From positions 1 through 56,290 of IMG/VR virus record IMGVR_UViG_3300020469_003527: a stretch of 56,290 nt of DNA, one strand, 5' to 3'. Shown piece after piece: positions 42,824 through 49,270 of this stretch. The notes beneath the pieces are model-generated. The model saw only the letters and a list, made by a program, of their open reading frames with translations, did no database searches and had not been told where the DNA came from. Source of the DNA: a virus. The stretch's first letter is position 1, and each line of letters begins with the position of its first letter. Made by a program: the position numbers and the translations under genes.

Positions 42824-42828
42824 ATCAA
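42800..42828 (-). promoter_or_regulatory. Sigma70-like promoter for DNA polymerase
   Basis: On the minus strand TTGATA (42828-42823), a 17-base spacer, then TACAAT (42805-42800). A start about 42793 leaves a leader of about 34 bases before the polymerase ATG at 42759. It follows the hsp20 terminator directly, as expected for an independently controlled gene. Confidence 0.6.
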
Positions 42829-42838
42829 TACTAATTAA

Positions 42839-42866
42839 AAAAGGGGAACATTTTTGTTCCCCTTTT
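42839..42866 (-). terminator. Intrinsic terminator after hsp20
   Basis: A 12-bp perfect inverted repeat AAAAGGGGAACA/TGTTCCCCTTTT with a four-base loop, starting two bases after the hsp20 stop, followed by a T-rich tract on the minus strand. It separates hsp20 from the polymerase transcription unit. Confidence 0.85.
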
Positions 42867-42868
42867 GG

Positions 42869-43354
42869 CTACTTCTTTTCTATTTTCTTAGAACTTGCAA
42901 CATCACTAGTTTCATCTCTTACATCAATCTTTCTAGGTTTCTTATGTTCTGGAATAATTCTTTCCAGAAAAACTTTAAGCAACCCATTTAACATCTCTGC
43001 ATCTTTTACTTCAACTTGTTCATCAAGAGCAAAGGAACGAGTGAAAGTTCTATTTGCTATTCCTTTGAATAAGAAGTTTTCCGAGGAATCTTCAACAGTT
43101 TTTCCTGTAATCTTTAGCCTATTCTCCTCTAGAATAATTTCTAAGTCTTGTTTTGCGAATCCTGCCAAAGCAAGTTCGATAACATACTTATTATCTTCGA
43201 CCTTACGAATATTATAAGGGGGATAGTTTGGAATATTTTTGGTTAAGTCATCATGAAGTTTATGCATATTATCATAAACTGAATCACTACCAATAAAAGA
43301 TTTTGAGAATTTGTCAAAGACATCGCCAAAAGGCTGTAATGCTAGGTTTGTCAT
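42869..43354 (-). CDS. Small heat-shock protein (Hsp20/alpha-crystallin)
   Basis: 161 residues. The alpha-crystallin domain is visible from YPPYNIRKVEDNKYVIELAL through KQDLEIILEENRLKITGK and FTRSFALDEQVEVKDAEMLN to LLKVFLERIIPE, with a basic tail. hsp20 is a common gene of marine T4-like phages, thought to assist folding during infection. Expression is probably late, from the TATAAATA element at 43422-43429. A clear terminator follows. Confidence 0.93.
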   Translation of the reverse strand: MTNLALQPFGDVFDKFSKSFIGSDSVYDNMHKLHDDLTKNIPNYPPYNIRKVEDNKYVIELALAGFAKQDLEIILEENRLKITGKTVEDSSENFLFKGIANRTFTRSFALDEQVEVKDAEMLNGLLKVFLERIIPEHKKPRKIDVRDETSDVASSKKIEKK

Positions 43355-43389
43355 AATAGTCTCCTTAAATTAAGCGAGTTAATAAAATA

Positions 43390-43422
43390 AAAAGCGATAC
43401 CCTTGGTAGGCGTATCGCTTTT
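43390..43422 (-). terminator. Intrinsic terminator after the HTH gene
   Basis: An 11-bp inverted repeat AAAAGCGATAC/GTATCGCTTTT around an 11-base loop, followed on the minus strand by TTTTTATTTTATT. It lies downstream of the HTH gene stop at 43437 and upstream of hsp20. The same T-rich symmetry would allow termination on the plus strand. Confidence 0.8.
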
Positions 43423-43429
43423 ATTTATA
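43422..43429 (-). promoter_or_regulatory. T4-late-type promoter TATAAATA for hsp20
   Basis: A perfect TATAAATA on the minus strand at the outer edge of the terminator hairpin, about 70 bases before the hsp20 ATG. A start near 43415 would place the 5' half of the hairpin in the transcript leader. Only the octamer supports it. Confidence 0.55.
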
Positions 43430-43436
43430 ACAAAAA

Positions 43437-43637
43437 TTAACGTGAAACTATAGAATATGCAGTCGTTCCTACTCTATTTTTCACTTTCTTTACCGTATAG
43501 CCAGCTTGTCTTATTTCACTAATTCTAGCAGGTAAGTTTTTAATCTTAAATCTCTGCATGGCCTGAGACCTTGTCAGAGTACGTTTTTTGCCTCGCAAAT
43601 AACTGAGGACTTTTTGAAACTGGGACTGCTTTTTCAT
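43437..43637 (-). CDS. Helix-turn-helix (winged) DNA-binding protein
   Basis: 66 residues: FQKVLSYLRGKKRTLTRSQA then FKIKNLPARISEIRQAGYTV. The layout helix, turn, recognition helix (LPARISEIR) and beta-wing is that of the small HTH domain proteins (HTH_39-like) of T4-like phages. Basic throughout. It may regulate transcription. Encoded between a ribbon-helix-helix gene and hsp20. Confidence 0.75.
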   Translation of the reverse strand: MKKQSQFQKVLSYLRGKKRTLTRSQAMQRFKIKNLPARISEIRQAGYTVKKVKNRVGTTAYSIVSR

Positions 43638-43658
43638 AAAGACTCCTATGATATAAAA

Positions 43659-43871
43659 TTAAGAAAAAATACCACTCAATGGATCAACTACTACACCCTT
43701 CTGGGTTCTTACATCTCTCTCTAAATTAGGAAGAGATTGATTCAAGATTTCTCTCACAACTTGAGAAGGCCTGACATTTTTCTGGTCAGCCACAAAGTCT
43801 AGTGCATCTCTTTGTTTTTTTGTGATTCTCAAATGTAAATCGCAATCATAAACTTTTTTATTATTAGCCAT
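43659..43871 (-). CDS. Ribbon-helix-helix DNA-binding protein
   Basis: 70 residues. A strand CDLHLRITKKQRDALDFVAD followed by a helix and VRPSQVVREILNQSLPNLE matches the RHH (CopG/Arc-like) fold: beta strand, helix, turn with RPSQVVR, helix. A likely phage transcription regulator. A second small DNA-binding gene follows 21 bases downstream. Confidence 0.75.
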   Translation of the reverse strand: MANNKKVYDCDLHLRITKKQRDALDFVADQKNVRPSQVVREILNQSLPNLERDVRTQKGVVVDPLSGIFS

Positions 43872-43902
43872 AACTATACTCTACAAAAAAAATATTATAA
43901 AA

Positions 43903-44310
43903 TCAAGACAAGTTTTCTCGTTTTTTCCCTATATTATATTTAGTCACAAGATTCCATTCATGTTTATCTTTGTGCGATATAATTTTTATTTGAGATAAAG
44001 GAGCGACAGGTTCTTCAGTTATATTTTGATTTACAATCTTTACTAAATTCCATTCTGCCAGTAATTTAGTTATTGCATTTCTTCTAGATAAATCATTATC
44101 TGTAAAATCTGTAGACTTTCCATCTAACCCAAACAATTCTTTAAAATGTACTATGTAGTATTTACCTCTCTTATGTAATATATGACAAGACTGATAAAGA
44201 GTCTTATCTTTTCTAGAAGCGACACCTATTCTAGTAAGAGTTTCTCGTACTTTTAAAAAATCATCTTCTTTAACTAATTCAACTTCTAATAAATTTTCTA
44301 CCCCAATCAT
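43903..44310 (-). CDS. regA: RegA translational repressor
   Basis: 135 residues closely colinear with T4 RegA: DDFLKVRETLTRIGVASRKD, YQSCHILHKRGKYYIVHFKE, RRNAITKLLAEWNLVKIV, and KHEWNLVTKYNIG at the end. RegA binds near the start codons of early phage mRNAs and blocks translation, including clamp and clamp-loader genes. It sits directly downstream of gp62, the same order as in T4 (45-44-62-regA-43). Confidence 0.95.
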   Translation of the reverse strand: MIGVENLLEVELVKEDDFLKVRETLTRIGVASRKDKTLYQSCHILHKRGKYYIVHFKELFGLDGKSTDFTDNDLSRRNAITKLLAEWNLVKIVNQNITEEPVAPLSQIKIISHKDKHEWNLVTKYNIGKKRENLS

Positions 44311-44318
44311 ATTTTTAC

Positions 44319-44684
44319 CTATTGTTGTTCTTTTAGTAGTGAGATTTGTTCAGGACTTAAAACATTCAAGATTTGTTTAGACTTTTTATGACTATAACCA
44401 TAATGTTCTGAAATCCACTCAACATCTTTCTCTTTATCTTTTTTAAACCATTTAGAATATCTTTTTCTAGGTCTAATACTATTTAGCAAATAGAGGTATT
44501 GTGCTTTTTTATCTAACTCAAAAGCCATATTCATATCATTTGCAAATATAATTGTATCTATAAAATAAGATAGACCTTTATTTACTATGAACGAATTGTA
44601 TTCTTTTTCATTGAACTCGTCATTTTTAATCATATCTTTTTTATTATGATTTATTGAGTTTAAGTAATCAAAAACATTTTTCAT
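44319..44684 (-). CDS. Clamp-loader small subunit (T4 gp62-like)
   Basis: 121 residues, shorter than T4 gp62 (187). FIVNKGLSYFIDTIIFANDM and LLNSIRPRKRYSKWFKKDK are the recognisable gp62 motifs, followed by a helical C-terminus. It forms the clamp loader with gp44. The start overlaps the nuclease-like gene upstream (ATGA). Confidence 0.85.
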   Translation of the reverse strand: MKNVFDYLNSINHNKKDMIKNDEFNEKEYNSFIVNKGLSYFIDTIIFANDMNMAFELDKKAQYLYLLNSIRPRKRYSKWFKKDKEKDVEWISEHYGYSHKKSKQILNVLSPEQISLLKEQQ

Positions 44685-45145
44685 ATATCGTTCACACTCA
44701 ATTCTTCCATTTGTTTTAGAATTAAACTATCTGAAATTTTATGGACTAATTTAACAGCATCTTGTTCTATGGGTAAAACTTTCATTGTTCTTACTCCTGT
44801 ATTCTTGTCATAGAAAACAGTTCTAGTTCTCCATCTTGCATTCTTTGGGTCTACTTGGTAGACATTACCTCCATAGTAATCAGTAAACCTTCCTTTAGTA
44901 TTAGGAACTGCAACAAAAAACAACATATCGACACTTCTACATTTTTTTAATTGATTAGGTCTAATCGTAAATCCGCTCTCTGAAAAGAAAGGCATTTGAG
45001 TTTTGACCTCTATAAATTTTCCATCTACAGTAAAATCTTTTTCATGGTCAAAAGTATTTACAGATTTTTTTACTTTATATCCCTCATCAATCAAATAGTT
45101 TTGAACTACAGCTTCACCTAGTTGACCTAGCATTTGATGTTTCAT
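44681..45145 (-). CDS. PD-(D/E)XK nuclease-like protein inserted between gp44 and gp62
   Basis: 154 residues from the ATG at 45145 with GGTGG upstream; an in-frame alternative lies inside gp44. MLGQLGEAVVQNYLIDEGYK, FDHEKDFTVDGKFIEVKTQM supply the conserved N-terminal Glu, the D of PD and the E-x-K motif of restriction-endonuclease-fold nucleases. The rest resembles YraN-like or holliday-junction-cutting enzymes only in general. It separates the clamp-loader genes, which are adjacent in T4. A structure-specific nuclease acting at forks is a possibility. Confidence 0.65.
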   Translation of the reverse strand: MKHQMLGQLGEAVVQNYLIDEGYKVKKSVNTFDHEKDFTVDGKFIEVKTQMPFFSESGFTIRPNQLKKCRSVDMLFFVAVPNTKGRFTDYYGGNVYQVDPKNARWRTRTVFYDKNTGVRTMKVLPIEQDAVKLVHKISDSLILKQMEELSVNDI

Positions 45146-45149
45146 ATTA

Positions 45150-46094
45150 TTATCCACCAGAGACCTCACAATCTGCCATGACTTCAGTTAAAAACGCTAC
45201 CATATTTACTTCTTGGTCTGCCACAAAAGCAGATTGATATTGATATTTTGCCAAGTGCAAAACAAATTGAGGAACAGAATTAGGCTTTAATTGCTTTATA
45301 AAGTTCTCATATAAATTTTTAAACACTTCGTTTACATCATTATCAAGATTTTCTGAAACCCACTTTCTCATTGAAGAAAAGTTTTTTTCATGCATAGACT
45401 TGACTAAAGGTGCTAAAGAAATATCTTTTACATCTTGTAGTATGTCTTTACCTATATTTCCGTCATAAGAATGTCTCTGACATTCATTTAAAACTCTTCG
45501 CCAATCAGGAAAATATTTCATTATCAACTGTGCTAATACTTTTTCATCGTAAGAAATATTTTCTAAAGATAGTATGTTTTTTAATCTATTCAAAAAACTA
45601 AATGCCAGCTTTGCTTTTTCTTTAGAATTGATTTTGAAATTTATTACTGAACATCTACTATGAAGAGGATTTATAATTCTGTTTAAAAAATTACATGTAA
45701 TTATAAAACCACAATTAGATGAAAACTCTTCCATAAAATTTCTCAAAGCAGGTTGTGTGCTTTGAGCATTTAAATAATCGCCCTCATCTAAGATGACATA
45801 TTTTCTATCACCTGTGAATGACATGGTAGATGCAAAGTTTTGAATATCGTTACGCAAGGTATCAATGTTTCCATTTAACGACCCGTTAATTACGATATAG
45901 TTTGCGTTCAACTCCTCTAAAACGGCTCTAGCTATAGTTGTTTTTCCAACACCAGAGCCACCTGACAAAATTAAATTAGGAATTTCTTTTTGCTCTACAA
46001 ACTTAGAAAAAGTTTTTTTTAAATTTTCAGGTAATATAACTTCGTCAATTTTTTTAGGACGATATTTTTCCACCCATAAAATGTCTTGTAACAT
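45150..46094 (-). CDS. Clamp-loader large subunit (T4 gp44, AAA+)
   Basis: 314 residues. Walker A LSGGSGVGKTTIARAV, Walker B KYVILDEGDYLN, sensor 1 FIITCNFLNRI and the arginine-finger motif HSRCSVINF are all visible. It loads the gp45 clamp at the primer end using ATP. The Walker B reads DEGD, slightly different from DEAD. Confidence 0.93.
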   Translation of the reverse strand: MLQDILWVEKYRPKKIDEVILPENLKKTFSKFVEQKEIPNLILSGGSGVGKTTIARAVLEELNANYIVINGSLNGNIDTLRNDIQNFASTMSFTGDRKYVILDEGDYLNAQSTQPALRNFMEEFSSNCGFIITCNFLNRIINPLHSRCSVINFKINSKEKAKLAFSFLNRLKNILSLENISYDEKVLAQLIMKYFPDWRRVLNECQRHSYDGNIGKDILQDVKDISLAPLVKSMHEKNFSSMRKWVSENLDNDVNEVFKNLYENFIKQLKPNSVPQFVLHLAKYQYQSAFVADQEVNMVAFLTEVMADCEVSGG

Positions 46095-46111
46095 AAAAAC
46101 TCCATAATATA

Positions 46112-46783
46112 TTATTCACTAAATTCAGAACCTGCTTCATTGGCTAGCCAATATTCAATTCTTCCATTCACATTTTTAAAATGAGAAAAACCTTTTGTTG
46201 TGATAGAAACATCATAATCTCCAGCAATCAGTTTTAAATTTTCAGTAGCAAAATAGAAAACAAATTCAGCAGTAGTACTTCCTACTTCTATTTTAAACTC
46301 ATCGCTGTTAGAATCTTTTTGGTCTAGAGTAGCTAAGTATATACTTTCTCTATTCCCAATAACAGCTATGTTTGGAAGTCCTAAAACAGAAGATGACCTT
46401 ACAACTTGATTTAAGTCATTTTGTTTTAATTTAAACTCAACCTCAGGAGCAACTAAATCAATATCTTTTTCTGGTGGAGCAATAATCATACTCACATCAG
46501 ATAGTCTAATTTTGCTATTAGTCGAACTAGACTTTACGTTTAAAGTTTTCTCAGTTGAGTTAACTTCTATCTCAGGGTCTTTTAGCATTCCAACAAGACC
46601 TAGAAATTTATTCAAATCATACAAAACAATTTCATTATCAAAAGTCTCATTGATTGTAGCTTTGGCTAAAACATTTTTCATTTTAGAAATAGTTCTAACT
46701 GTAGACCCTGGTTTTATTTGTATGCCTTCATTTATCATGGCACAATTTTTTAAAATAGAAATCGTATCTTCACTTAATTTCAT
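46112..46783 (-). CDS. Sliding clamp (T4 gp45)
   Basis: 223 residues from the ATG at 46783 (AAGGAAG upstream); a GTG two codons earlier is in frame. MKLSEDTISILKNCAMINEG, NKFLGLVGMLKDPEIEV and FYFATENLKLIAGDYDVSI match gp45-type clamps, with the sequence of an extended beta-rich trimeric ring. In T4-like phages the clamp is also the late-transcription coactivator, consistent with TATAAATA elements here. Confidence 0.9.
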   Translation of the reverse strand: MKLSEDTISILKNCAMINEGIQIKPGSTVRTISKMKNVLAKATINETFDNEIVLYDLNKFLGLVGMLKDPEIEVNSTEKTLNVKSSSTNSKIRLSDVSMIIAPPEKDIDLVAPEVEFKLKQNDLNQVVRSSSVLGLPNIAVIGNRESIYLATLDQKDSNSDEFKIEVGSTTAEFVFYFATENLKLIAGDYDVSITTKGFSHFKNVNGRIEYWLANEAGSEFSE

Positions 46784-47057
46784 TATCACTTCCTTTCTCT
46801 AGATTATGAACGTGTAACATTATTATCGCATAATGAATTACTTTTAGTAAGTCATTTTTATCTTTACCACTCTTTTTTCCATATCGTTGAGCGTATTTCA
46901 TAATATTTCCGATACAGAAACCTTCACCATGACCGCCGTCAATTATAAATTCAGTAGCTTGAAAATTATTTTTTGAGTAATGTTGACTATATGTTTTATC
47001 AATATATTTCTCTATTTCTTTTAGAGAAATACTTTCATTATATTTGTAGTCTATCAT
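46770..47057 (-). CDS. DUF3310-type protein
   Basis: 95 residues. GFCIGNIMKYAQRYGKKSGK then DLLKVIHYAIIMLHVHNLE is the DUF3310 signature (G-x-x-x-GNxxKYxxR...K...DLxKxxxY). The family is found in many phages and may act on nucleotides, but no function is established. It overlaps the gp45 gene start by 14 bases. Confidence 0.8.
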   Translation of the reverse strand: MIDYKYNESISLKEIEKYIDKTYSQHYSKNNFQATEFIIDGGHGEGFCIGNIMKYAQRYGKKSGKDKNDLLKVIHYAIIMLHVHNLEKGSDNEIK

Positions 47058-47893
47058 TTTTTAGGCACACTAGTATCTGCTGTAGGTGATGCTCCAATAG
47101 TTGCTAATGCTTGTAACGAACCTCCAAATATATAAGTACCTGCATGTTTTAAATTTAGCCACGGTAACATAAACACTTTAACTCCAGCTTCCCTTGCCCA
47201 TTGACAAAACATATAGTCTTCAGATAAATATCTTTTAGTCTTTGGGTCGATAACACAATCAAAGTATGCCATTATTTCTCTACTACCATCAAATGCTTTT
47301 GTTCTAACATGGTCAGGTTTATAAGATTGTTGAGGATATTTTTTAGCAAATTTATCAAATGCTGTCCTAGTCACTAACATAAATCCTGTTCCACCTTCTT
47401 TAACTTCGACAGGCTCATCAATTCTAAATGATGTAATTCCGTCAGCAGGATTAAATACATAATCTCCTACAAAGTTTTCTAAAGTATTCGGGTCTTTATC
47501 AGCATAACCTTTATCTACTGCTAGTTTTATTTTTTCCCATGAGATTGCTTTTTTAGGATAAGGTCCACAAACAATTTCCATTTCAGGTTCAGTTGCGGCA
47601 TAGTGAGATAATAAAAGTACGTCTTGAGCCTCAAAATGTATATCACTATCAATAAAAATTAGATGGTCATATCCACTTCTTATAAATTCATCAGCTAAAT
47701 AATTTCTGGCTCTAGTAATAAGTGATTCATTAAATATAAAAAACAACTTACATTCAATTTGATACTTTGTACATAAAACCATGAAGTCACTCAAAGATTT
47801 AGTGTAAACACCTGAACACATACCACCATACATTGGAGTTGCTAAAAACAATTTTTTATTTCTTAACAACTCGATATTCATTTCAATTTGCAT
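47054..47893 (-). CDS. Phage glycosyltransferase (GT-A, GT2-like)
   Basis: 279 residues. LFLATPMYGGMCSGVYTKSL, FNESLITRARNYLADEFIRS, HLIFIDSDIHFEAQDVLLL with the DSD metal motif, and a C-terminal SEDYMFCQWAREAGVKVFM and HAGTYIFGGSLQ. This is the glycosyltransferase recurring in marine T4-like phages next to the clamp genes. It probably modifies glycans of virion or host surface; the substrate is unknown. Confidence 0.85.
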   Translation of the reverse strand: MQIEMNIELLRNKKLFLATPMYGGMCSGVYTKSLSDFMVLCTKYQIECKLFFIFNESLITRARNYLADEFIRSGYDHLIFIDSDIHFEAQDVLLLSHYAATEPEMEIVCGPYPKKAISWEKIKLAVDKGYADKDPNTLENFVGDYVFNPADGITSFRIDEPVEVKEGGTGFMLVTRTAFDKFAKKYPQQSYKPDHVRTKAFDGSREIMAYFDCVIDPKTKRYLSEDYMFCQWAREAGVKVFMLPWLNLKHAGTYIFGGSLQALATIGASPTADTSVPKK

Positions 47894-47934
47894 TATAACT
47901 CCATTTTAAATATGACACACTTTCTATATATAAG

Positions 47935-47961
47935 AAAAGACCCCAACTAGTGAGGTCTTTT
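47935..47961 (-). terminator. Intrinsic terminator after the CobS-like gene
   Basis: Inverted repeat AAAAGACC/GGTCTTTT around an 11-base loop, starting 13 bases after the CobS-like stop, followed on the minus strand by CTTATATATAG. It isolates the AAA gene from the glycosyltransferase gene. Confidence 0.75.
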
Positions 47962-47973
47962 TTAAAAAGTTTA

Positions 47974-49161
47974 CTATTCAGTACTAGCTACGGCAGACTC
48001 TTCAGTAGAAGTTTCTTCAACATCAACACCAGCATCTATTTTGGTGTAGAGGTCAAAGAAAGATTCTTTAGTCTCTTCATCAAATCTATTGATACAATAT
48101 TTAATCGAATCTACTTTTGAAAACATAATTGATGCCTCAACAATATGAATCAATCTTCTAGTAGAAATAATCTCATCAACTCCACCTTCTTTGTAAGTCT
48201 TACGAATAATATTTGCCCACTTGATAAGATTAGTTGCCCACTCAGTATCTTGTATATTAAGAGACTCCATTTTCTTAATGATAATTTTCATTTCTGTTTT
48301 TTCATTAGCGTACTCTTGCTCAACAGTAATTGGAAATCTCTCTAGAAAAGCATCATCAAGAATTGTTGCGGCCATGTACTTACCACTATCATCACCTTTA
48401 CCTTTAGTATTTGCGGTAGCAACAACATTAAAACCTTGCACTGGCTCAACATACTCTCCAGTTTTTTTGATGATTACTCCTTTACCTTCCATAACACCTT
48501 GAATACATAAAAGAGCATTAGAGCCTCTATCTATCTCATCAAGAATAAGAACAGCACCAGACTTCATTGCTTGTACTACAGGGCCATCAAACCATTTTGT
48601 TTCGCCGTTAATCAATCTGAAACCTCCTAACAAATCATCTTCATCAGTTTCTTTTGAAATATTTACACGAATGCACTCACGTTTGGTTTTGGCACATGAT
48701 TGTTCTACCATAAATGTTTTACCATTACCTGAAAGACCTGAAACAAATACAGGATAAAATATTTTACTTGCAATCAGTTTTGTCATACTCTCAGAAAATC
48801 CAAATGGAACATATAAAGAATCTACTGTAGGAATAATATCACGCTCTACATGAGATACAGAACTGATAACAGCTTTACTAACAGGCTTAATGTCAACTAC
48901 TTGTGCCATAGCGTTTAGACTGTCATTCGACTGTGCAGGCTCATTTACATCATTCAAAACGCTTGAGTAATTATAAGTTCCTCTAGAAACTTTAAACTCT
49001 TTAGACGTTAACTTGTTATAGTCTGGCCAAGGAATTCTAAGGGAAGTAGGAGTTCTACCATCACGAAAAGTTTCCATGATTTGTTTGTTAGTGACAACAT
49101 CACCATACTTTGTTACTAACTCATTTACTTGGTCAAGATTCACATATTTGGCTACATTCAT
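47974..49161 (-). CDS. CobS-like/MoxR-type AAA+ ATPase
   Basis: 395 residues from the ATG at 49161, preceded by GAGGAG; a TTG six codons earlier is in frame. Walker A FVSGLSGNGKTFMVEQ, Walker B VLILDEIDRGSNALL, sensor 1 VVATANTKGKGD and an arginine-rich C-terminal region (ISTRRLIHIVEAS). CobS-like genes are widespread in marine T4-like phages. Lack of cobalt-chelatase partners other than the VWA gene upstream makes a chaperone-type AAA/VWA pair more likely than vitamin B12 synthesis. Own promoter just upstream. Confidence 0.9.
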   Translation of the reverse strand: MNVAKYVNLDQVNELVTKYGDVVTNKQIMETFRDGRTPTSLRIPWPDYNKLTSKEFKVSRGTYNYSSVLNDVNEPAQSNDSLNAMAQVVDIKPVSKAVISSVSHVERDIIPTVDSLYVPFGFSESMTKLIASKIFYPVFVSGLSGNGKTFMVEQSCAKTKRECIRVNISKETDEDDLLGGFRLINGETKWFDGPVVQAMKSGAVLILDEIDRGSNALLCIQGVMEGKGVIIKKTGEYVEPVQGFNVVATANTKGKGDDSGKYMAATILDDAFLERFPITVEQEYANEKTEMKIIIKKMESLNIQDTEWATNLIKWANIIRKTYKEGGVDEIISTRRLIHIVEASIMFSKVDSIKYCINRFDEETKESFFDLYTKIDAGVDVEETSTEESAVASTE

Positions 49162-49211
49162 AATATAATTTCTCCTCAAAAATAAAATAATATAATTAAC
49201 TACTTAAAAAC

Positions 49212-49239
49212 AGTATATCAAACTGACTGAGAATGTCAA
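49212..49239 (-). promoter_or_regulatory. Sigma70-like promoter for the CobS-like gene
   Basis: On the minus strand a consensus TTGACA (49239-49234), a 16-base spacer and TATACT (49217-49212). The predicted start near 49205 gives a 44-base leader to the ATG at 49161. It is one of the strongest sigma70 matches in the window and directly follows a terminator. Confidence 0.75.
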
Positions 49240-49240
49240 C

Positions 49241-49270
49241 AGAAAATGTAGCAATTAAGCTACATTTTCT
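49241..49270 (-). terminator. Hairpin terminator enclosing the stop codon of the VWA gene
   Basis: A 12-bp perfect inverted repeat AGAAAATGTAGC/GCTACATTTTCT with a six-base loop that contains the VWA gene's TAA (minus strand). The final codons form one stem arm. A short T-rich run lies in the distal stem and just after it. The next base pair is the -35 of the CobS-like promoter. Confidence 0.7.
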
